From SZUA-309 sp965233675 (lineage in GTDB: Bacteria > Pseudomonadota > Gammaproteobacteria > Pseudomonadales > Azotimanducaceae), in assembly GCA_965233675.1 (NCBI GenBank), contig OZ247498.1:868001-932000 (forward strand): a DNA stretch of 64,000 nucleotides, given 5' to 3'. The position numbers and the translations under genes are program-made. Below the pieces are notes generated by a model. That model had not been told where the DNA came from and searched no databases. It was given only the letters and a program-made list of their open reading frames with translations. This document shows, piece after piece, positions 33,596 to 42,806 of this stretch; position 1 is the stretch's first letter; each line of letters begins with the position of its first letter.

Positions 33596-34557
33596 GGGCA
33601 GAGAATATACACAGCCCCGCGGTGACGGAACCAGGCACGACTGAACGCATCCAGCGGATAGCGACGGCGTACGGCGCCGTGGACGGGTGCGGCGGGATCA
33701 TGGATGAGCACGTCCTCGCCATCGACGCCGTTGACGACCACCAGATGTCCGCCGGTCGATGGCATGGGCGTTCCCGGCAGCTCACCGCTGCCGTAACGGA
33801 TGCTGGCCACCAGGGGCAGACCGGCGGACAGACATTCGAGCGCGGGGGTCCAGTCTTCGAAGAGTTCCACAGCGCCAATCAGGCCGGCGCTGGCCGCAGA
33901 GCGTACGGCAAGGGGCCAGAGGCCGTACATGCCCGTGACCGGGTCATGGCAGTCGGCGATGACGTGCTCCGTAACCACCCTTTTTCTGTGGGCGGACATG
34001 ACCATCGCGGTCGCGACCGGGGAGCAGACGCGGGCGGCAATCCGTGGGTTCTGCAGCATCTGGCTGATACCCGGCAGTCGGGGGCTGGCAATGGTGGTGG
34101 GAAGCGCCTGGACCGGGTCCACTTTGATCTCGGTCGGTCGGATGGAAACCGTCAGCAGATATCTGGACGGCGGCACGCGGGTGGTCAGCGTGCAGCGCAA
34201 CCGGGCGTCGCGAATCTTCCTGTCGGTGTGAAAACAGTCGATGGCGGTGCGCACTCCGGCCTTCTTTCCGTTGCCCCGGCCATTGGTTTTCCGTCGTGCC
34301 TCATCGTCTCTGCAGGGTGGTATCGGGGCGAGTTCATGGCTTTCGCCGTCTGCCTCCAGGGCGAAGGTGAATCGGTGGCCGGGCGCATCCAGCAGCGAGA
34401 GGCTCGGTGTGATGATCTCCCCGGCCGGCAGCGGACCCAGATCGAGGCGGAACTGCCAGGTGTCCGGCTCGCCGGTCGGCTGCCAGTCCGCCGTCGATGA
34501 GATCTCCAGCGGATACTGGGTTAGAGTCTGGGGGTCTGCGAATCTCAAGCTGGGCAT
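33592..34557 (-). CDS. Peptidase C39-like (papain-fold) protein
   Basis: 321 residues. The N-terminal half is beta-rich. The C-terminal half resembles Peptidase_C39_2, with the likely nucleophile in ARVCSPVATAMVM and His in GGHLVVVNGVDGEDVLIHDPAA. No signal peptide is visible. Its ATG lies only 5 bp from the ATG of the divergent glutaredoxin-like gene, so any promoter or ribosome site must lie inside that neighbour. It may cleave peptides or proteins; the substrate is unknown. Confidence 0.7.
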   Translation of the reverse strand: MPSLRFADPQTLTQYPLEISSTADWQPTGEPDTWQFRLDLGPLPAGEIITPSLSLLDAPGHRFTFALEADGESHELAPIPPCRDDEARRKTNGRGNGKKAGVRTAIDCFHTDRKIRDARLRCTLTTRVPPSRYLLTVSIRPTEIKVDPVQALPTTIASPRLPGISQMLQNPRIAARVCSPVATAMVMSAHRKRVVTEHVIADCHDPVTGMYGLWPLAVRSAASAGLIGAVELFEDWTPALECLSAGLPLVASIRYGSGELPGTPMPSTGGHLVVVNGVDGEDVLIHDPAAPVHGAVRRRYPLDAFSRAWFRHRGAVYILCP

Positions 34558-34562
34558 CGGAT

Positions 34563-34823
34563 ATGGAACTCGTCCTTTACAGCACCGATCACTGCACCCT
34601 TTGTGATCAGGCGCTCGAACTGCTCTTCAGTATGCCAGAACTGGCAGGACAGTCCGTGCGGGTGATGGATGTGGCGACCGATGACGCTCTCCTGGCCCGT
34701 TATGGCGAGCGCCTGCCGGTGCTGGCGCTGGCAGACGATAGCGCGCTTCCGGCTTCAGAGCTCGACTGGCCGTTTGATGCATCGTCGATCCTGGGGCTGC
34801 TCGAGCCGGTCAGCTCAGCCTGA
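34563..34823 (+). CDS. Glutaredoxin-like protein (DUF836)
   Basis: 86 residues from ATG 34563; the longer ORF from 34497 runs antisense through the peptidase start. Thioredoxin-like strand and CxxC (ELVLYSTDHCTLCDQALELL, CTLC at 13-16), then RLPVLALADD with the cis-Pro. This is the DUF836 glutaredoxin-like family. Its redox role is unproven. Its 3' end overlaps the convergent tatD by 14 nt. Confidence 0.8.
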   Translation: MELVLYSTDHCTLCDQALELLFSMPELAGQSVRVMDVATDDALLARYGERLPVLALADDSALPASELDWPFDASSILGLLEPVSSA

Positions 34824-35613
34824 ACAGCGTCATCGCGTTCCGGCTGCTGGCGGCAATGATGTCTGCGACCGGGCGCCCACTGGCCTCGGCGATACCGGCG
34901 GCCACGTAAGGCAGCAACGCAGGCTCGTTGCGACGGCTGCTGGCGCCCGGTGCGTGCAGTTCGTGCCAGCGCTTCGGCGCATTCTGAGGACGCAGGAATG
35001 GCGCGTCGGTTTCGATCAGAAGCCGGTCCAGGGGTATCCGGCCGACCAGTTCTCTGAGGGTCTGGCCACGTTTGCGATCACACACCCAGCCCGTAATGCC
35101 GATGGAACAACCCAGTGCCAGATAGCGATCGAGATCTTCCGCGGTGCCGGTGAAGCAGTGCACGACCATGCCGGCCAGACGATCGGCATGGCGTTCGAGC
35201 GCATCGAAGACGGCGCCTTCACTGTCCCGATCATGAACGAATACGGGCAGACCGATCTCGGCGGCCAGCGCCAGCTGCGTCTGGAATACCCGGCGCTGCA
35301 CGTCCGGTGGAGAGAAGTTCCGGTTGAAGTCGAGGCCCGTTTCTCCGATCGCCCGTACCGCGGGGTTGATGGCAGCGGTGCGCAGCCGGTCGGCCAGGTC
35401 GTCCGGCGCGTCGCTGGCATCGTGGGGATGTACGCCTGCTGTGCAGTAGAGGCCTTCCACCCGGGCACACAAGGCCAGGGCCGCTTCTGTCGTCGCCAGG
35501 TCCGTGGCAGTCACCAGCATCCGTTCGATTCCGGCTGCCCGAGCTCGATCAATGACGTCCTCGCGGTCCGCATCGAACTGGGCGTGCAGCAGGTTGGCGC
35601 CGATATCGATCAT
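34810..35613 (-). CDS. tatD: TatD-family metal-dependent DNase
   Basis: 267 residues from ATG 35613 (the longer ORF to 35781 overlaps slt). The TatD signatures are present: MIDIGANL, CTAGVHPHDA, AIGETGLDFNRNF (metal Glu), PVFVHDRDSEGA, VVHCFTG and LLIETDAPFLRP. The canonical metal His pair near the N-terminus (usually HxH) is here ANLLH, as in TatD itself, whose first motif is GVNLTSSQF-like. It is a 3'-5' exonuclease implicated in DNA repair and quality control. A 23-bp gap separates it from slt upstream. Confidence 0.88.
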   Translation of the reverse strand: MIDIGANLLHAQFDADREDVIDRARAAGIERMLVTATDLATTEAALALCARVEGLYCTAGVHPHDASDAPDDLADRLRTAAINPAVRAIGETGLDFNRNFSPPDVQRRVFQTQLALAAEIGLPVFVHDRDSEGAVFDALERHADRLAGMVVHCFTGTAEDLDRYLALGCSIGITGWVCDRKRGQTLRELVGRIPLDRLLIETDAPFLRPQNAPKRWHELHAPGASSRRNEPALLPYVAAGIAEASGRPVADIIAASSRNAMTLFRLS

Positions 35614-35636
35614 TGCTGCGTCTGGCCTGCCGCCGG

Positions 35637-37595
35637 TCAGGGCAGCCGGGTTTCGTGCGCTTCGAGCATGGGCCGAGGGGTGCCCCGGCGCTGGCCGTAG
35701 ACCTGGGTAAACGCCATCACGTTCTTCACGTAGTTTCGGGTTTCCCGGAATGGAATACCTTCGATCCAGACATCCATCCATTGGCCGGGAACGTCCTTGA
35801 TCCAGCGATCCACCCGGTGTTCGCCGGCATTGTAGGCGGCCGCTGCCAGGGGTCTTCTGCCGTCGTAGCGGTCCAGCAGATCCGCCAGGTGGTGGCCGGC
35901 CAGTTCGATGTTCAGGGCCGGGTCATAAAGATCGGAGGTGGACGGTTCGTTGATGCCGACCCGCTGCGCGACCCGTTCTGCAGTTGGAAGAATGAGCTGC
36001 ATCAGGCCTCTGGCATTGGCCGATGACCGCGCCCGGGGATCGAACAGGCTCTCCTGTCGGGCCACCGCCAGCAGGAAGTCATCCGGCACGGTGGTGACGT
36101 GGCTGACCCGCAGGAAGTCGTCGGTATAGGGCTCGGGAAAACGGAGTTCGAGGGCGTCCCGCAAACCGGCGGCATTGGCCGTGCGGATGGCCTGTGGCGT
36201 CCAGCCGATCTGCGTCGCCAGTTTTGCGGCGATGGCCTTCTGGCGTTCGTTGAGGCTCGGCAGAACCCGGTACCACTCCCGTCTTGCGTTGACCCGATCT
36301 CCCACCGCAAACAGTTCTGTGGCTCGACGCACACCGGGCACGTTGTTCAGCTGATTGATCTCAAAGGCGCTGGCCGGCGCAGGCCGGTCGTTCAGGCGAA
36401 TGGGTTGACCGAGTTGTTCGGCAGCGAGGAATCCGTAGTAGTCCCGATTGCCTGCAAGCGCGGCGAACGTGAGTCTGGCGCGTTCGGAGGACATGGTGGT
36501 TTCATTCAGCGACCGGGCCAGCCAGTACTGCCAGCGGCGATCGGCCCGGGTTTCCTCGGGCAGCTGCTCGACCCAGTACCCGAGGTCGGCCCAGCTCTGC
36601 TGACTCAGTGCCGCCAGCGCCAGATCCTCCAGCGGCATGCCTGCGGCCAGAGGTTCGTGGGGAGGGAAACTGCCTTCCCGGGCATGGCCGATGAGCAGTG
36701 CGGACTCGACCTCGAAGACGGCTGCAGCCGAGAAATCGTGGCTGTCCTGATAGCTCAACCAGGCTCTGGAGGCGGCGGCCGGGTCTCTGCGCGCGAGCCG
36801 GGTCAGACCGTGTGCGATCACTTCCCGGGAGTAGCGGGTGTCGGTGCTGAATCGGGAGGTCTGACTCAGCGCCGTCGGTGAGACATGCACATTGTAGTAA
36901 CTCTGGGCCCAGGGTTTGACGTTCGGACTCTCGAAGAATCTTTGCAGGTAGCGGGCCAGGGTCCGGTTGTTCGCATCCAGGGCGAGTCCGAGGCGTTCCC
37001 AGACCATCGACTCGGTGAGATGGCCGCGATCAATCCAGGTTTCGAACAGTGGATCACAGGCTTTGGGCTGGGAGTTCGCCACCAGCCAGAGTTCGCCGAC
37101 CTGTTTCATCGCCGCTTTTTCGCTGCCGGTGCCGAGCAATGCCCGAAGGTGGTAGCACTTCAGCTCTGCATCACTTGCGGGCTCGTAGTAGGTGAGAAAC
37201 GTCTGCCAGCGGCGCTGCTGGCCCAGCCGCTTCATCCATCGATAGTAGACGATTTCGGCGACGGGCAGATCGGCATACCGGCTCCGGAACGACATCACGG
37301 TATCGGCGTCCGCGGAAGAGAGCTGGCTCTGCAGTTCGTAGTATTCCAGGTAGGGATGGAGGGGGTAGTCCTTCAGTCGCTGGCTGGCCTGATTGAAGGC
37401 GTCCATCCGACCGGCGGTCAGGTGGTCGAGGGCGTTTTTGTAGGCCGCCCGCTGCTCGTAAAGAGAAATTGCCTGGGTGGGTGTGCTGAGTATCTGGCAG
37501 ATGATCATCAGACAGACCGCGGCGGTGGATGGGAGCCAGCGCCGGTTCGAGAATCCGCCTGCACCTCGGGTACTGCATCGAGGGCTCAAAATCAT
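35637..37595 (-). CDS. slt: Soluble lytic murein transglycosylase
   Basis: 652 residues. Signal peptide with a hydrophobic core about residues 23-42, ending TQAIS. A long alpha-superhelical U domain (about 45-470) is followed by the SLT domain with the catalytic Glu in VARQESLFDPRARSS (about residue 515), GLMQLILPTA and AAYNAGEHRVDRW. It acts in the periplasm on peptidoglycan. Length is similar to E. coli Slt70 (645). It lies 2 bp after uspA on the same strand. Confidence 0.93.
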   Translation of the reverse strand: MILSPRCSTRGAGGFSNRRWLPSTAAVCLMIICQILSTPTQAISLYEQRAAYKNALDHLTAGRMDAFNQASQRLKDYPLHPYLEYYELQSQLSSADADTVMSFRSRYADLPVAEIVYYRWMKRLGQQRRWQTFLTYYEPASDAELKCYHLRALLGTGSEKAAMKQVGELWLVANSQPKACDPLFETWIDRGHLTESMVWERLGLALDANNRTLARYLQRFFESPNVKPWAQSYYNVHVSPTALSQTSRFSTDTRYSREVIAHGLTRLARRDPAAASRAWLSYQDSHDFSAAAVFEVESALLIGHAREGSFPPHEPLAAGMPLEDLALAALSQQSWADLGYWVEQLPEETRADRRWQYWLARSLNETTMSSERARLTFAALAGNRDYYGFLAAEQLGQPIRLNDRPAPASAFEINQLNNVPGVRRATELFAVGDRVNARREWYRVLPSLNERQKAIAAKLATQIGWTPQAIRTANAAGLRDALELRFPEPYTDDFLRVSHVTTVPDDFLLAVARQESLFDPRARSSANARGLMQLILPTAERVAQRVGINEPSTSDLYDPALNIELAGHHLADLLDRYDGRRPLAAAAYNAGEHRVDRWIKDVPGQWMDVWIEGIPFRETRNYVKNVMAFTQVYGQRRGTPRPMLEAHETRLP

Positions 37596-37597
37596 GG

Positions 37598-38071
37598 TCA
37601 GCTGCTATCGCCTTCCGGCGCTTCCTCGATGTCGGCTTCACCAACCCGAACGGCCAGCACGTCGCAGGTGGCACCATGCAGCACCCCATTTGCGGTGGAG
37701 CCGAGCAGCAGGGCGAGGCCGTGTCGACCATGGCTGCCGACCACGATCACATCCGCACCCTTGGCTTCCGCCGCTCGCTGGATCTCAGTCTCCGGGCGCC
37801 CGAAAATCAGGTACTGACGCTCCGGCGGGACGTCCAGGCTGGCTGAAAATTCAGCCAGATGAGATTTGGCCTGATCGTGAATCTGTTCCTGTACGGAGGA
37901 GAGGTCCATGGGGATGTCGCCGCCGTAGGCGAGGCTCAGCGGTTCGATCACATGGACCACATGGAGTTCGGCGCCATAGGCGGCGGCAAGCGCCTGGGCG
38001 CGTTCGGCGACGCGATTGGATTCTTCGGTCAGATCCACCGCCAGCATTATCCGTTGGTAGGTGCCGGGCAT
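37598..38071 (-). CDS. Universal stress protein (UspA family)
   Basis: 157 residues from ATG 38071. The fold is recognisable from IMLAVDLTEES (about 8-18) and HVVHVIEPL. The ATP-binding motif G-2x-G-9x-G-S/T is present in GSHGRHGLALLLGSTA. It forms a probable operon with slt (2-bp gap). The client process is unknown. Confidence 0.88.
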   Translation of the reverse strand: MPGTYQRIMLAVDLTEESNRVAERAQALAAAYGAELHVVHVIEPLSLAYGGDIPMDLSSVQEQIHDQAKSHLAEFSASLDVPPERQYLIFGRPETEIQRAAEAKGADVIVVGSHGRHGLALLLGSTANGVLHGATCDVLAVRVGEADIEEAPEGDSS

Positions 38072-38129
38072 GTTGCGTCTCCATCCTGATTGCGGCGACG
38101 ATACACCTGTCCCTGAAACGGAATCAACT

Positions 38130-38711
38130 ATGACCTGGCTCCTCATCCTACTGGTGCTGGTGGTCGCATTCGGCCCCGTTCTGTGGCTGATTCCGAGCAA
38201 AAAGGATAAGCGCCTGTCGGCCATGCGCAGCCGGGCTCGCAGCGAAGGGCTGATTGTGGAAATGCGCCGAATTCCGAAGCCGGATCCGGCCCCGGAGGAT
38301 CGGGTGAGCGCTGGTGGCAGGTTGCGGGATCCAGTGCTCGAGTGCGCGAGCTACGCGCTGCCGCTGGCGCGCAAGCTCAAGTATCTGCCGGATTGGCGGC
38401 TGGTGCGCAAGGCGGCTGACGCGGCTCCGGATCCCCTGCCGGATTGGCAATACGATCAGCGCCCGACAGGGGCGGGGCGGGCGTTTCAGAACGATGTGCT
38501 GTCCCGGGCCGGTTCGCTCCTCTCAGCCCTGCCGGACGATGTGGCTGCTCTCGAGCTGAGTGGCCGGATGGTGCTGGCTTACTGGCTGGAAAAACCCGGC
38601 AGTACGGAGGCCCATGTGCCTGGCCTGGCTAAGGAAATGCGGGCGTTTGCCGATGCCCTGGGTAGCCTGGATCGGGAAATTGAAGCGACACGAAGCAGCG
38701 ACGATTCTTGA
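38130..38711 (+). CDS. Membrane-anchored hypothetical protein upstream of topA
   Basis: 193 residues from ATG 38130. An N-terminal anchor (TWLLILLVLVVAFGPVLWLI) is followed by a cytosolic domain of about 170 residues with a basic linker (KKDKRLSAMRSRARSEG). The rest is helical with PLARKLKYLPDWRLVRK as its most patterned stretch. A comparable gene sits next to topA in pseudomonads as I recall. No function is known. Confidence 0.65.
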   Translation: MTWLLILLVLVVAFGPVLWLIPSKKDKRLSAMRSRARSEGLIVEMRRIPKPDPAPEDRVSAGGRLRDPVLECASYALPLARKLKYLPDWRLVRKAADAAPDPLPDWQYDQRPTGAGRAFQNDVLSRAGSLLSALPDDVAALELSGRMVLAYWLEKPGSTEAHVPGLAKEMRAFADALGSLDREIEATRSSDDS

Positions 38712-38763
38712 CAGGCCTTTCTGGGAACCCTTATAACGGCGCCGAATTCAACTCGGGAGGCCT

Positions 38764-41523
38764 ATGGCCCGCTCCCTCGTCATCGTCGAGTCCCCGGCGA
38801 AAGCCAAGACCATAAACAAGTACCTGGGGAACGACTACATCGTTAAGTCCAGCGTTGGGCATATCCGGGATCTGCCGGTTGGTGGCAAAGCCTCCGACCC
38901 GAAAGCCCGTGCCGCAGAAGCTGCGAAAACCCGGAAACTGGCACCGGCCAAGCGGGAAGCCTATAAAAAGGAGCGAGCGCGCAAGCAACTCGTCCGGCGC
39001 ATGGGCATTGATCCGGACAGAAACTGGGAAGCCACCTACGAGATCCTGCCCGGCAAAGAAAAAGTCGTCAGCGAACTGTCGAAGCTCGCTGAAAATGCCG
39101 ACGCCATCTATCTGGCCACGGACCTGGACCGGGAAGGGGAAGCCATCGCCTGGCACCTGAGGGAGACCATCGGCGGTGATCCATCCCGATATCGCCGGGT
39201 GGTATTCAACGAAATCACCCGGAAAGCGATCCAGGAAGCCTTTGAAGCGCCGGGCGAACTGGACATGAATCAGGTGTACGCCCAGCAGGCGCGCCGGTTC
39301 CTCGATCGCGTTGTCGGCTTCGAACTCTCACCGCTGCTCTGGGCCAAGGTGGCCAGAGGATTGTCTGCCGGCCGCGTGCAATCCGTCGCCGTTCGTCTGG
39401 TGGTGGAGCGCGAACGGGAAATCCGGGCGTTCATCCCGGAAGAGTACTGGGAGGTATTTGCCGACCTGCAGCGCTCGGGCGCTGATGGTCCATTACGTTT
39501 TCAGCTGATCAAGGATGGTGAGGAGAGCTTCCGACCGGACAACGGTGAAGTAACCGACGCGGCACTGGCGCGATTGAGAGATCGGGCGTTCACGGTCAGA
39601 TCCAGGGAAGACCGGCCCACCCGGAGCAAGCCGAGCGCGCCGTTTATCACTTCGACCCTGCAGCAGGCGGCGAGTACCCGGCTCGGATTCTCAGTGAAGA
39701 AGACGATGACCATGGCTCAGCGTCTGTATGAGGCCGGCTACATCACCTACATGAGAACGGATTCCACCAATCTGTCTTCCGAGGCGGTCGCCGCCTGTCG
39801 TGAATACATTGGTGAGAAGCATGGCGATAAATATCTGCCGGACACAGCAAATGTGTATGCGGCAAAGAAGGATGCCCAGGAGGCGCATGAAGCCATCCGG
39901 CCTTCGAATGTGGGCACCGTATCCGAGTTTCTCACCGGTGTGGATGACGATGCGGTCCGGCTCTACGACCTGATCTGGCGCCAGTTCGTTGCCTGTCAGA
40001 TGGTGCCTGCCGAATATCTTTCCACCACCGTGCTGGTGGAGGCGGGGGAGTTCGAGCTGAAGATCCGTGGTCGGATCATGCAGTTTGACGGTTATACAGC
40101 CGTACTGCCGCCCATGTCCCGGAAGGATGAGGATACGTCGCTGCCCGACTATCAGGTCGGCGAAGTGCTCGAGCTCATCGACACGGAAGGGGTGCAGCAC
40201 TTCACCAAGCCACCGCCGCGCTACGGCGAGGCGAGCCTGGTACGGGAACTGGAAAAGCGGGGTATTGGTCGTCCGTCCACGTATGCGGCCATCATCTCCA
40301 CGATCCAGGATCGGGGCTATGTCACGCTGACAAACAAGCGTTTCCACGCGGAACGGATCGGTGAACTGGTTACCGAGCGGCTGGTCGAACAGTTTGAGAA
40401 TCTGCTCGACTACGGGTTCACCGCCCAGATGGAAGGTGAGCTCGACGAGATCGCCGACGGTGCCGCCGAGTGGCAGGGTGTGCTCAACGAATTTTATGGC
40501 GATTTCTCCGGCAAGCTGGAAGTCGCCCAGCAGTCTGAAGGCGGCATGCGGCCGAATGAGCCGACGGACACGGACGTGGTCTGCGACAAGTGCGGTCGCC
40601 ACATGCAGGTCCGCACGGGCAGCACGGGGGTGTTCCTCGGCTGTTCCGGCTATGCACTGCCGCCCAAAGAGCGCTGCACCAACACCATGAACCTGATCCC
40701 CGGGGATGAGGTGGTGGATGTTGAAGCGGACGACGAGGGCGAATCCAGGCTGCTCCGGTCGAAGTGGAAGTGTCCGATCTGCCAGACGCCCATGGACAGC
40801 TATCTGATAGACGAAGAGCGCAAGCTGCACGTTTGTGGCAACAATCCGGACTGCGAAGGATTCGCAGTGGAGAAAGGCAGCTTCCGCATCAAGGGTTATG
40901 ACGGCCCGGTGATCGAATGCGACAAGTGCGGCGCCGACATGCAGCTGAAGTCAGGTCGTTTCGGCAAATATTTCGGCTGTACCAGCGAGGATTGCAAAAA
41001 CACCCGGAAGCTCCTGCGCAATGGCGAACCGGCACCGCCTAAGGCTGATCCGATTCCCATGCAGGAACTTCGATGCGAGAAGGTGGACGATTACTATCTG
41101 CTGCGGGATGGCGCCTCCGGTATCTTTCTTGCCGCCAGCCAGTTTCCCAGGAATCGGGAAACCCGGGCACCGCTGATCAGTGAGATAAAGCCCCATGCCA
41201 ACGAGCTGGATCCGAAGTTCAAATATCTGCTCGATGCGCCGGTAGAAGATCCTGACGGATTGCCGGCGGTGGTGCGCTACAGCCGCAAGACCAAGGAACA
41301 GTACGTCCAGTCCGAGGTGGAGGGTAAAGCGACCGGCTGGAAAGCGTTCTACGTGGACGGCCGCTGGGTAGAAGAAGCCAAACCGCCGCCCAAAAAGCCG
41401 AAAAAGCCCCAGAAGAAAGCGGCGACAAAGAAAAAGGCGACGGCAAAGAAAAAGTCAGCCCCGAACAAAAAGTCCGCCCCGGAGAATGAGGCGGTGTCCA
41501 AGAAGCAGCCGTCCGTCGACTAG
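38764..41523 (+). CDS. topA: DNA topoisomerase I
   Basis: 919 residues. TOPRIM domain from the start (SLVIVESPAKAKTINKYLG), with DLDREGEAIAWHL carrying the metal acidic triad. The active-site Tyr is in GYITYMRTDST (about 329). Three C-terminal zinc-ribbon modules are visible (CDKCGRHMQ, CPICQTPMD and CDKCGADMQ starts). A Lys/Ala/Pro-rich tail from about residue 876 resembles histone-H1 tails. It relaxes negative supercoils. RBS GGGAGG is strong. Confidence 0.97.
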   Translation: MARSLVIVESPAKAKTINKYLGNDYIVKSSVGHIRDLPVGGKASDPKARAAEAAKTRKLAPAKREAYKKERARKQLVRRMGIDPDRNWEATYEILPGKEKVVSELSKLAENADAIYLATDLDREGEAIAWHLRETIGGDPSRYRRVVFNEITRKAIQEAFEAPGELDMNQVYAQQARRFLDRVVGFELSPLLWAKVARGLSAGRVQSVAVRLVVEREREIRAFIPEEYWEVFADLQRSGADGPLRFQLIKDGEESFRPDNGEVTDAALARLRDRAFTVRSREDRPTRSKPSAPFITSTLQQAASTRLGFSVKKTMTMAQRLYEAGYITYMRTDSTNLSSEAVAACREYIGEKHGDKYLPDTANVYAAKKDAQEAHEAIRPSNVGTVSEFLTGVDDDAVRLYDLIWRQFVACQMVPAEYLSTTVLVEAGEFELKIRGRIMQFDGYTAVLPPMSRKDEDTSLPDYQVGEVLELIDTEGVQHFTKPPPRYGEASLVRELEKRGIGRPSTYAAIISTIQDRGYVTLTNKRFHAERIGELVTERLVEQFENLLDYGFTAQMEGELDEIADGAAEWQGVLNEFYGDFSGKLEVAQQSEGGMRPNEPTDTDVVCDKCGRHMQVRTGSTGVFLGCSGYALPPKERCTNTMNLIPGDEVVDVEADDEGESRLLRSKWKCPICQTPMDSYLIDEERKLHVCGNNPDCEGFAVEKGSFRIKGYDGPVIECDKCGADMQLKSGRFGKYFGCTSEDCKNTRKLLRNGEPAPPKADPIPMQELRCEKVDDYYLLRDGASGIFLAASQFPRNRETRAPLISEIKPHANELDPKFKYLLDAPVEDPDGLPAVVRYSRKTKEQYVQSEVEGKATGWKAFYVDGRWVEEAKPPPKKPKKPQKKAATKKKATAKKKSAPNKKSAPENEAVSKKQPSVD

Positions 41524-41598
41524 CGTCGCCAGCCAGATTTGCTCAATAGGGCATAATGGTCTGGCAGGCCCCTGACCGGCCAGCAACCACGAGGTGAA

Positions 41599-42006
41599 AT
41601 GAGTATTTTTCTGGAAATCACGCAACTGGAAAACGGTGACATCGTTCTGCGGGAAGCAGACGACGACGCAGCGGAACAGCTCGAAGTGCAGGAGTCCGTG
41701 GCGATGGACGCCGAAGCGGGCGCCGAATCAGAGAGCGACGATCTGTCGGTAACGGACCGCAAATCCGCCTCGCAAGCGCTGAATGCCCGGCGGAAAGCCC
41801 GGCACGGATCCACGGCCCGCTTAAGTGAGCCGTTGGTGCGAATCAGTTTTTCGCCTGAAGTCAGAGATATGCTGGGCGGTGATCTGGTTGGCGTGGCGGA
41901 AGCCATGATCGACGCGGCCACGGACTACCTCGGCGGCGAGACCATGGAAATGGATGCGGAGGAGCTGGAGCTGGAATCAGCCCCATCTTCCCCGGTGATT
42001 CACTGA
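41599..42006 (+). CDS. Acidic hypothetical protein between topA and lexA
   Basis: 135 residues, strongly acidic at both ends, with a basic middle (RKSASQALNARRKARHGS). No signal peptide or membrane segment. RBS GAGGTGAA. Its TGA abuts the convergent lexA TGA with no gap (positions 42006/42007, within TGATCA). Position resembles the small-gene slot between topA and lexA in pseudomonads; homology is not established. Confidence 0.7.
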   Translation: MSIFLEITQLENGDIVLREADDDAAEQLEVQESVAMDAEAGAESESDDLSVTDRKSASQALNARRKARHGSTARLSEPLVRISFSPEVRDMLGGDLVGVAEAMIDAATDYLGGETMEMDAEELELESAPSSPVIH

Positions 42007-42609
42007 TCAGACCGCCTGGCGGATAACGCCGACGGACAATCCTTCAATCTGAAATGGCTGTTCTTTGAGATCGACCTCGATCGGATCGTAGTCGTCGTTC
42101 TCCGGCAGCAGCAGCACTTTCGAGCGGGCCCGGGTGCGCTGAAAGCGCTTCACCGTCACCTCATCATCAATTCTCGCAACCACGATCTGCCCGTTTGCAG
42201 CTTCTGGCGTCTTGTGAACCGCCAGCAGGTCGCCATCCAGAATGCCCACGTTCTTCATGCTGTCGCCGTGAACGCGCAGCAGATAGTCGGCCCGTGGCTG
42301 AAAGAAACCGGCGGGTAACTCGACCCGGTCCTCTATGTGTTCCGTTGCCAGAATCGGGCTGCCCGCTGCCACCCGGCCGATGATGGGCAAACCGCCATCA
42401 TCCGGCAGACGAATGCCACGGGAGGTGCCTGGGATCATCTCGATGGCGCCCTTGCGAGCCAGTGCTTTCAGATGCTCTTCCGCCGCATTGGGGGATTTGA
42501 AACCGAGTTCCCCGGCAATGTCCGCACGGGTCGGCGGATAGCCGGTGTCCGCAATGTACTGCTTGATCAGATCAAGCACCTGGGCCTGTCGAGAGGTGAG
42601 GTTTTCCAT
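42007..42609 (-). CDS. lexA: LexA repressor
   Basis: 200 residues from ATG 42609. Winged HTH (LTSRQAQVLDLIKQYIADTG, PPTRADIAGELGFKSPNAAEEHL), self-cleavage Ala-Gly at 82-83 (GRVAAGSPIL), catalytic Ser117 in HGDSMKNVGI and Lys154 in VTVKRFQ. It represses the SOS regulon and cleaves itself when RecA is activated. Two CTG-N10-CAG boxes upstream (42704-42739) indicate autoregulation. Confidence 0.97.
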   Translation of the reverse strand: MENLTSRQAQVLDLIKQYIADTGYPPTRADIAGELGFKSPNAAEEHLKALARKGAIEMIPGTSRGIRLPDDGGLPIIGRVAAGSPILATEHIEDRVELPAGFFQPRADYLLRVHGDSMKNVGILDGDLLAVHKTPEAANGQIVVARIDDEVTVKRFQRTRARSKVLLLPENDDYDPIEVDLKEQPFQIEGLSVGVIRQAV

Positions 42610-42703
42610 ATCCACTCCAGCCGGAAAATCTGTCTGAAATAAATCAGACGTTTGCGACACAGACCTGATGTGGCCTGTAGAAAGATCGCCTAACTTGCAG
42701 TCG

Positions 42704-42739
42704 CTGTCTGCATATACAGTAGGCTGGCAGTATATACAG
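42704..42739. promoter_or_regulatory. Two tandem SOS (LexA) boxes
   Basis: CTGTCTGCATATACAG (42704-42719) and CTGGCAGTATATACAG (42724-42739) both fit CTG-N10-CAG, separated by 4 bp, so lexA has a two-box layout as in E. coli. They are 95-130 bp before the lexA ATG and 68-103 bp before the divergent LolA-like gene, so LexA could influence both. Confidence 0.88.
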
Positions 42740-42806
42740 TGTCTTCCGGTTTGCACACCCCAGCACCGTTGCATACTATCGGCCGCGCAAAGGCTGCAGG
42801 AATCGG

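Noticed and set aside
42610..42774. LexA extended to 42774
   Set aside because: The canonical LexA start MENLTSRQAQ is at 42609, and the extension would place the SOS boxes inside the coding region.
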